Part shown: positions 36,926 to 41,826 of the stretch, piece by piece | How positions within the stretch are numbered: the first letter of the stretch is position 1 | Layout of the letters: every line of letters begins with the position of its first letter | NCBI GenBank assembly: GCA_033722375.1 | Contig: JAWVZB010000011.1 | Location: 1 to 41,826, forward strand | Origin: JAWVZB01 sp033722375 | GTDB taxonomy: Bacteria; Actinomycetota; Nitriliruptoria; Nitriliruptorales; Nitriliruptoraceae | Direction of reading: 5' to 3' | DNA length: 41,826 bases | Translations under genes and position numbers: made by a program | The notes under the pieces: model-generated | The model's database searches: none | Told to the model about the DNA's origin: nothing | Seen by the model: only the letters and a program-made list of their open reading frames with translations

Positions 36926-38788
36926 GTGTACCTCGACCAGGTCGACTCGCCTGACGACCTCCGTGCGCTTCCCCCCGAGGCACTGCCGGAGCTCGCCGAG
37001 GAGATCCGGCAGTTCATCATCGAGGCCGTCGCCCGGACCGGTGGCCACCTCGGCTCGAACCTCGGTGCCGTCGAGCTCACGATCGCGCTGCACCGCGTCT
37101 TCCAATCACCCCGCGACCGCCTGCTGTGGGACACGGGCCATCAGGCGTACGTGCACAAGCTGCTCACGGGGCGTCGAGAGCTGTTCGAGGTGCTGCGCCA
37201 GGCAGGTGGGCTCTCGGGCTACCCCTCCCGGGTGGAGTCCCCGCACGACATCATCGAGAACAGCCACGCGTCCACCGCGTTGAGCTACGCCTTCGGGCTG
37301 GCGCGGGGGGCCGTCGGCACCGAGGACGAGGACCGCCACGTGGTCGCGGTCGTCGGGGACGGGGCGCTGACGGGCGGGATGGCCTACGAGGCGCTGAACA
37401 ACATCGGCCACAGCGGGCTGCCGGTGACGATCGTGCTCAACGACAACGGGCGATCGTACGCGCATACGGTGTCCCGGCTGAGCTACCGGGTCTCCCGGCT
37501 GCGTACGAACCGTCGCTACCGGAGCTGGCGGGCCGCGCTCGACCGGTTCCTCGCGAAAGTGCCGATGGTCGAGCGGCTCGCCGACGCCGGCTTCGAAGGG
37601 CTCAAGACGGCCGTGTCCGACGCCCCGACCCTCCAGTCGTTCGTCGAGGCGCTCGGGATCCGGTACTCGGGGCCGTGGGACGGTCACGACACGCCACAGC
37701 TCGAGGCGGCCCTGCGGCAGGCCTCCCGCTACGACGGCCCCTTGCTGGTTCACGTGCTGACCCAGAAGGGCCGGGGCTACGAGCCGGCCGAGACCGACCC
37801 CGAGAAGTGCCTCCACGACACCTCGGCCTTCGACATCGCCACGGGTCGGTCGACCAAGGAGAAGCCGAAGTCCTGGACCCAGGCGTTCACGGACGCACTC
37901 CTCGAGGTCGCGGAGAAGGATCCCGACGTCATCGCCCTCACGGCGGCGATGCCGGGCTCCACCGGCCTGCTGCCACTCGCCGAGCGTCACCCCGACCGGG
38001 TGGTCGATGTCGGGATCGCCGAGCAGCATGCGGTCACCTCGGCTGCGGGGCTGGCGCTGGCGGGGCGCAAGCCCGTGGTCGCGGTCTACTCGACCTTCTT
38101 CTCGCGGGCGTTCGACCAGGCGAACCTCGATGTCGGCCTCCACGACGAGCACGTGGTGTTCGTCTTCGACCGTTCCGGGATCACGGGGGATGACGGCCCC
38201 TCACATCACGGCATCCTCGACATGTCGCTGTGCCTGCGGATCCCCACGATGACCGTCATGGCCCCCTCGTGCGAGGAGGATCTGGCGGCGATGCTCCGTA
38301 CCGCTGTGGACCTCGAGGGGCCCGTCTCGATCCGGTTCCCGAAGGGCGCGGCGATCTCCATGGGGTCCGAGGGCGAAGGACTCGCCTCACGCAAGGTGCG
38401 TGCCGGCGCGGATGCGCTCGTCATCTCGATCGGCGATCGGCTCGAAGCCAGCCTCGCGGCTGCCGAGCAGCTGGCCGGCGAGGACATCGACGTCGCGGTG
38501 TGGGATGCCCGGGTGATCCGCCCCGCCGACCCCGCGCTGCTCGACGCGGCCGCGCAGGCACCCCTGGTGGTGACGGTCGAGAACGGCGTGGTCAACGGGG
38601 GCGCAGGTGCCTACCTCGCGGACCGTCTCGTCGAGCGGACCGGCGTCGACAACACCCCGCCCATCCTGCGTCTCGGGGTCCCCGACGGCTACATCCCGCA
38701 CGCCAAGCCGGACCGGATCCTGGCCGAGCTCGGACTCGACAGCGCCGGGATCGCGGCGGCGACGAGGAAGACCCTGCGGGACGCATGA
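36926..38788 (+). CDS. dxs: 1-deoxy-D-xylulose-5-phosphate synthase (DXS)
   Basis: DXS, 620 residues, condenses pyruvate and glyceraldehyde-3-phosphate in the first step of the MEP isoprenoid route. The TPP motif runs from GDGALTGG (144-151) to VLNDN (170-174). The RTGGHLGSNLGAVELT start, the DTGHQAYVHKLLTGR block, DVGIAEQHAVTSAAGLA and the C-terminal SIRFPKGA are typical. GTG 36926 has AGGAG 6 bases before it. A TACCGT element lies at about 36887-36892. It sits between gatB and ilvB, unlike the M. tuberculosis arrangement as I recall it. The stop is only 10 bases from the convergent gene's stop. Confidence 0.96.
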   Translation: MYLDQVDSPDDLRALPPEALPELAEEIRQFIIEAVARTGGHLGSNLGAVELTIALHRVFQSPRDRLLWDTGHQAYVHKLLTGRRELFEVLRQAGGLSGYPSRVESPHDIIENSHASTALSYAFGLARGAVGTEDEDRHVVAVVGDGALTGGMAYEALNNIGHSGLPVTIVLNDNGRSYAHTVSRLSYRVSRLRTNRRYRSWRAALDRFLAKVPMVERLADAGFEGLKTAVSDAPTLQSFVEALGIRYSGPWDGHDTPQLEAALRQASRYDGPLLVHVLTQKGRGYEPAETDPEKCLHDTSAFDIATGRSTKEKPKSWTQAFTDALLEVAEKDPDVIALTAAMPGSTGLLPLAERHPDRVVDVGIAEQHAVTSAAGLALAGRKPVVAVYSTFFSRAFDQANLDVGLHDEHVVFVFDRSGITGDDGPSHHGILDMSLCLRIPTMTVMAPSCEEDLAAMLRTAVDLEGPVSIRFPKGAAISMGSEGEGLASRKVRAGADALVISIGDRLEASLAAAEQLAGEDIDVAVWDARVIRPADPALLDAAAQAPLVVTVENGVVNGGAGAYLADRLVERTGVDNTPPILRLGVPDGYIPHAKPDRILAELGLDSAGIAAATRKTLRDA

Positions 38789-38798
38789 GCCTGTCCGG

Positions 38799-39239
38799 TC
38801 AGGAACCGGCGGGGCTCGTCTCCATGACCGCCCGCAGCAGGAGGGACTGCGCCGTTCGTCGCTGCTCGGAGTCGCCGACCCGGAGCGCGTAGACGCACCG
38901 GGCCGCCTGCTGGAGGAGGTCCGGCGCTCCGCCGGCCTCGGCGACGAGCTCCTCGACCACCTCCGGGTCGGGGCGCCCCGCTGTGGTCAGGCCGACCGCG
39001 AGCGCGGCGATGTAACGCGCCCGATCCGCCCGGGTGGTGGAGGCTGCCTCCACGGTGGTGCGTGTCCGCCCGGGAGGCAGGGTGCGATGCGCCCGGGGTC
39101 GCTCGTCGAGTTCCTCGAAGGTGTCCTCGACGCCGGCGAGGTAGGCGCCGGGGTCGTCGAACAGGTCCGCCTGCTCTCGGAGCCGGTGGCGGAGCTCGTC
39201 CAGACGCGACGAGCGCTCTTCATCGACCGTGTCTGACAT
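38799..39239 (-). CDS. Hypothetical helical protein (146 aa)
   Basis: I do not recognise a family. The sequence is rich in Glu, Arg and Ala and predicted all-helical: a charged first half (RLDELRHRLREQADLF, then GVEDTFEELDERP) and a more hydrophobic second half with RYIAALAVGLTTA and PEVVEELVAEAG. It has one Cys (at about 115) and no signal peptide. ATG 39239 has a strong GGGAGGT 5-6 bases upstream, so it is a real gene. It is convergent with dxs and divergent from ilvB. Confidence 0.65.
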   Translation of the reverse strand: MSDTVDEERSSRLDELRHRLREQADLFDDPGAYLAGVEDTFEELDERPRAHRTLPPGRTRTTVEAASTTRADRARYIAALAVGLTTAGRPDPEVVEELVAEAGGAPDLLQQAARCVYALRVGDSEQRRTAQSLLLRAVMETSPAGS

Positions 39240-39267
39240 CCGAGACCTCCCGGTTCCCACTGTGCCT

Positions 39268-39300
39268 GGGACCCCCGTGGTCCCGCCACCTTCAGGGTGG
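39268..39300. other. Two adjacent small hairpins upstream of the 146-aa gene
   Basis: GGGACC (39268-39273) pairs with GGTCCC (39279-39284), and CCACC (39286-39290) with GGTGG (39296-39300), each around a 5-base loop. They sit 29-61 bases upstream of the minus-strand gene and could be part of its leader or a site for a repressor. No family match is claimed. Confidence 0.3.
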
Positions 39301-39425
39301 AGTAGCAGGCGAACCTCCGCATCGGCCGTTCGGGCACTTCGGGCATTCCGAAGGCGGAGGCGTCACGGGAGAGACGGGGAGTGTCCGCGACAGGTCGCAC
39401 GGCGCAAGCGAGGACTCGGGGACCC

Positions 39426-39473
39426 GGGGGTTGTCATCCGGTGGTGTGGTGGTCTCCCCCAGAGCACAGGGGG
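39426..39473 (+). promoter_or_regulatory. Possible alternative-pairing segment upstream of ilvB
   Basis: C5 at 39456-39460 can pair with G5 at 39426-39430 or with G5 at 39469-39473, so two exclusive hairpins are possible. This lies in the 334-bp gap before ilvB, where attenuators occur in other actinobacteria. I found no convincing leader peptide, and the best promoter (39485) lies downstream of it, which argues against a function. Confidence 0.2.
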
Positions 39474-39484
39474 TGGTCATCGAT

Positions 39485-39513
39485 TTGACGCCCGGTGGTG
39501 CCTCCGTCACGCT
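39485..39513 (+). promoter_or_regulatory. Candidate ilvB promoter (-35 TTGACG, -10 CACGCT)
   Basis: TTGACG (39485-39490) and CACGCT (39508-39513) are separated by 17 bases, the ideal spacing. Transcription would start near 39520, leaving about 54 bases of leader with AGGGGA before ATG 39574. The -35 is strong, the -10 has C for T at position 1. Confidence 0.4.
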
Positions 39514-39573
39514 GCTGAGCGTTCAGCGCGCGCGTCGACGGACGGGCGCCGCTCGTCGATGTAGGGGAACCCC

Positions 39574-41328
39574 ATGGAGCTCACCGGTGCGCAGGCCGTG
39601 ATGCGTAGCCTCGAGGAGCTCGGGGTCGACGTCATCTTCGGCTATCCGGGCGGCGCGATCCTGCCGGCCTACGACCCCATGATCGAGTCCCGGATCCGCC
39701 ACGTCCTGGTGCGCCACGAGCAGGGGGCGGTCCACGCCGCCGAGGGCTATGCGCATGCGACCGGCAAGGTCGGGGTGTGCATCGTCACGTCGGGCCCCGC
39801 CGCCACGAACCTCGTCACCGGGTTGACCGATGCGCACATGGACTCGATCCCGGTGCTGGCGATCACCGGCCAGGTGCCGACGTCGGCGATCGGCAGCGAT
39901 GCGTTCCAGGAGGCCGATGTCACCGGGATCACGATGCCGGTGACCAAGCACAACGAGCTCGTGACCGACCCGCTTCGGATCGCCGGGGCCATCAAGGAGG
40001 CGCACCACATCGCCGAGACCGGGCGGCCCGGTCCGGTGGTGATCGACATCCCCAAGGACGTCCTGAACGCGGTCATCGAGTGGCGCTGGCCGGAGCATCT
40101 GGACCTTCCCGGCTACCGGCCGACGATCCGTGGGCACGGCCGGATGGTGCGCGAGGCCGTCGAGCTGATCGGTGCCTCCGAGCGTCCGGTGATCTACGCC
40201 GGCGGGGGATTGGTCCGGGCGAACGCTGCCGACGAGCTGTTCGAGCTGGCGACGCTGCTCGATCTGCCGGTGGTCACGACGCTGATGGCGCGCGGGGTGT
40301 TCCCCGACGACCACGACCTGTGGGTCGGGATGCCCGGGATGCACGGCCATTACGCCGCCGTCAAGGCGTTCCAGGAGACCGACCTCCTGATCACGATCGG
40401 GGCGCGGTTCGACGACCGTGTCACCGGCAAGCTCGACGAGTTCGCCCCGCACGCCCGCGTGATCCACATCGACATCGATCCCGCCGAGATCGGCAAGAAC
40501 CGGGCCGTCGACGTACCGATCGTGGGCGATGCCAAGGTGGTCACGGGCCAGCTCGCGAAGGCCGCCAAGGACCGTGGCGAGCGGGTGAAGCCCGACACCA
40601 GCGCCTGGCGGGCGCACCTGGCGGAGATGAAGGAGGACCACCCCCTCCGCGTCGAGCAGGCTCCGGACGGCCCCCTGAAGCCGCAGACCGCGATCCGTGC
40701 GATCTACGACACCTGGGGCGACGAGGCGACCTACGTCGCGGGTGTCGGCCAGCACCAGATGTGGTCGGCTCAGATCATCCCCTATACCCGGCCTCGGCAG
40801 TGGATCAACTCGGGTGGGCTCGGGACCATGGGCTTCGCCGTCCCCGCTGGCATCGGGGCGAAGGCAGGGCTCGGGGACCGGCCGGTGGTGGTCATCGACG
40901 GCGACGGCTGCTTCCAGATGACCTTCCAGGAGATCGCGACTGCCGTTCAGGCGGATCTACCGGTCGTGTTCTGTGTCATCAACAACGGCTACCTCGGGAT
41001 GGTCCGCCAGTGGCAGAAGCTGTTCTACGACGAGCGGTTGTCCGAGGTGCGCCTGCCGCCCGAGCTCCCCGACCTCGTCAAGCTCGCCGACGCCTACGGC
41101 ATCCCCGGCTTCCGTGTCGAAGACCCTGACGAGCTCGAGGAGACGCTGAAGAAGGCCCATGAGGTCACCGACAGTCCGGTGATCGTGGACCTCCGCGTCG
41201 ATCCGGACGAGATGGTCTTCCCGATGATCCCTGCGGGCGCGAGCAACGACGAGATCCTCGAGTCCGCCGCGGAGTGGTACGCCCGGAAGGACGAGCTGCC
41301 CGAGGCCAGCGAACCGGCGACGGACTGA
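39574..41328 (+). CDS. ilvB: Acetolactate synthase large subunit (IlvB)
   Basis: The catalytic subunit of acetohydroxyacid synthase, 584 residues, which makes 2-acetolactate or 2-aceto-2-hydroxybutyrate in valine, leucine and isoleucine synthesis. Glu49 in RHEQGAVHAAEGYA activates TPP. FAD-domain residues follow in GARFDDRVTGKL. The TPP/Mg motif is IDGDGCFQMT (Asp442, Asp444) with VINNGYLGM. It begins MELTGAQAVMRSLEELGVDVIF, a typical start, with AGGGGA 7 bases before the ATG. It lies 22 bases before ilvN, its regulatory subunit, in the order found in most bacteria. Confidence 0.97.
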   Translation: MELTGAQAVMRSLEELGVDVIFGYPGGAILPAYDPMIESRIRHVLVRHEQGAVHAAEGYAHATGKVGVCIVTSGPAATNLVTGLTDAHMDSIPVLAITGQVPTSAIGSDAFQEADVTGITMPVTKHNELVTDPLRIAGAIKEAHHIAETGRPGPVVIDIPKDVLNAVIEWRWPEHLDLPGYRPTIRGHGRMVREAVELIGASERPVIYAGGGLVRANAADELFELATLLDLPVVTTLMARGVFPDDHDLWVGMPGMHGHYAAVKAFQETDLLITIGARFDDRVTGKLDEFAPHARVIHIDIDPAEIGKNRAVDVPIVGDAKVVTGQLAKAAKDRGERVKPDTSAWRAHLAEMKEDHPLRVEQAPDGPLKPQTAIRAIYDTWGDEATYVAGVGQHQMWSAQIIPYTRPRQWINSGGLGTMGFAVPAGIGAKAGLGDRPVVVIDGDGCFQMTFQEIATAVQADLPVVFCVINNGYLGMVRQWQKLFYDERLSEVRLPPELPDLVKLADAYGIPGFRVEDPDELEETLKKAHEVTDSPVIVDLRVDPDEMVFPMIPAGASNDEILESAAEWYARKDELPEASEPATD

Positions 41329-41350
41329 GGGTCATGCGACCGAGGAACCG

Positions 41351-41826
41351 ATGATGAGGAACGCGCACACCCTGTCGGTGCTGGTGGAGAACAAGCCCGG
41401 CGTGCTGACGCGGATCGCGGGGATGTTCGCGCGCCGCGGCTACAACATCCACTCTCTGGCGGTCGGGCCCACCGACGATCCGCGGGTGTCGCGACTCACG
41501 ATCGTGGTCGGTGCCGAGGCGGTCCAGCTCGAACAGGTCACGAAGCAGCTCAACAAGCTCATCAACGTGCTCAAGATCGTCGAGCTCGACCCTGCCGAAT
41601 CGGTCGAGCGCGAACTGCAGCTCGTGAAGGTGTCGGCGACACCCGACAACCGCAGTCAGATCATCGAGCTGGCGGACGTCTTCCGCGCCAAGATCGTCGA
41701 CGTCGACCACGATTCACTCACGATCGAGGCGGCCGGATCACCCGAGAAGCTCGCGGCCATGGTCGAACTGCTCGAGCCGTTCGGGATCAACGAGATGGTG
41801 CGCTCCGGGACGATCGCCCTGGCCCG
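41351..41826 (+). CDS. ilvN: Acetolactate synthase small subunit (IlvN), truncated by window end
   Basis: The regulatory ACT-domain subunit of acetohydroxyacid synthase. 158 residues are present, from MMRNAHTLSVLVENKPGVLT through the second domain to VRSGTIALA; the last few residues and stop lie beyond the window. The valine-binding ACT domain has NKPGVLTRIAGMFARRGYNI, and the C-terminal part has VKVSATPDNRSQIIELADVF. Two start codons lie side by side (41351 and 41354); GAGGAA is 5 bases before the first. ilvC would be expected next by analogy with M. tuberculosis. Confidence 0.95.
   Translation, partial: MMRNAHTLSVLVENKPGVLTRIAGMFARRGYNIHSLAVGPTDDPRVSRLTIVVGAEAVQLEQVTKQLNKLINVLKIVELDPAESVERELQLVKVSATPDNRSQIIELADVFRAKIVDVDHDSLTIEAAGSPEKLAAMVELLEPFGINEMVRSGTIALA

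Noticed and set aside
39431..39520. ilvB leader peptide or T-box riboswitch
   Set aside because: A GGTGGTGCC resembles the T-box GGTGGTACC, but no specifier stem or terminator was found, and no short open frame with a run of Ile/Leu/Val codons behind a ribosome site could be supported.
39062..39601. Plus-strand reading frame through the ilvB upstream region
   Set aside because: It overlaps the start of the divergent gene and ilvB, has no family similarity, and its Val-rich stretch comes from GTGGTG repeats in non-coding DNA.

Overview
This is a GC-rich (about 70%), gene-dense chromosomal window. Genes often overlap by 1-4 bases, GTG and TTG starts are common, and candidate -10 elements are of the TANNNT type with little visible -35. 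From about 8.8 kb onward the gene order is the one I recall for Mycobacterium tuberculosis Rv3032-Rv3002c: glucan glycosyltransferase, GH57 enzyme and methyltransferase, then divergent etfB-etfA, then iscS-mnmA, ligA, gatC-gatA-gatB and ilvB-ilvN. The dxs, PBP, TCS and other insertions differ. I infer a chromosome of an Actinomycetota member, probably a deep-branching non-mycobacterial lineage (for example Nitriliruptoria/Euzebyales/Acidimicrobiia-like); the exact lineage cannot be settled from the sequence alone. I saw no rRNA, tRNA, CRISPR array, insertion sequence or phage gene.

Region 1 (1-8.6 kb): the tail of an HNH-endonuclease-like gene, then a tightly coupled alpha-glucan/trehalose operon treZ-glgX(treX)-treY-malQ. 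Debranching (GlgX), end isomerisation (TreY) and release of trehalose (TreZ) convert glycogen to trehalose, and MalQ reworks the short maltodextrins.

Region 2 (8.8-17.3 kb): envelope and glucan genes. On the minus strand, methyltransferase, GH57 branching enzyme and class A PBP form an operon, and a GT4 glucosyltransferase lies further on. Between them, on the plus strand, lie a small membrane protein, a membrane-anchored trypsin-fold protein that has lost its catalytic residues, and an EcsC-family protein. The GT4/GH57/methyltransferase trio matches the mycobacterial methylglucose-lipopolysaccharide (MGLP) locus, here close to treXYZ.

Region 3 (17.4-25.8 kb): etfB-etfA; a degenerate PaaK/adenylate-forming-like protein; a YbaK-type deacylase; a GT2 glycosyltransferase; a small beta-rich protein; an OmpR-type two-component system; and, divergent from its regulator, a secreted acidic protein plus a cupredoxin-like protein behind three 11-bp direct repeats that look like the regulator's binding site.

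Region 4 (25.7-41.8 kb): housekeeping genes: iscS-mnmA (tRNA thiolation), ligA, a tandem gamma-glutamylcyclotransferase-fold protein with a DUF983 protein, a GlcD-type FAD oxidase, a small membrane protein, gatCAB (Asn/Gln-tRNA amidotransferase), dxs (isoprenoid precursor), a small helical protein, and ilvB-ilvN (acetolactate synthase), with ilvN cut by the window end.
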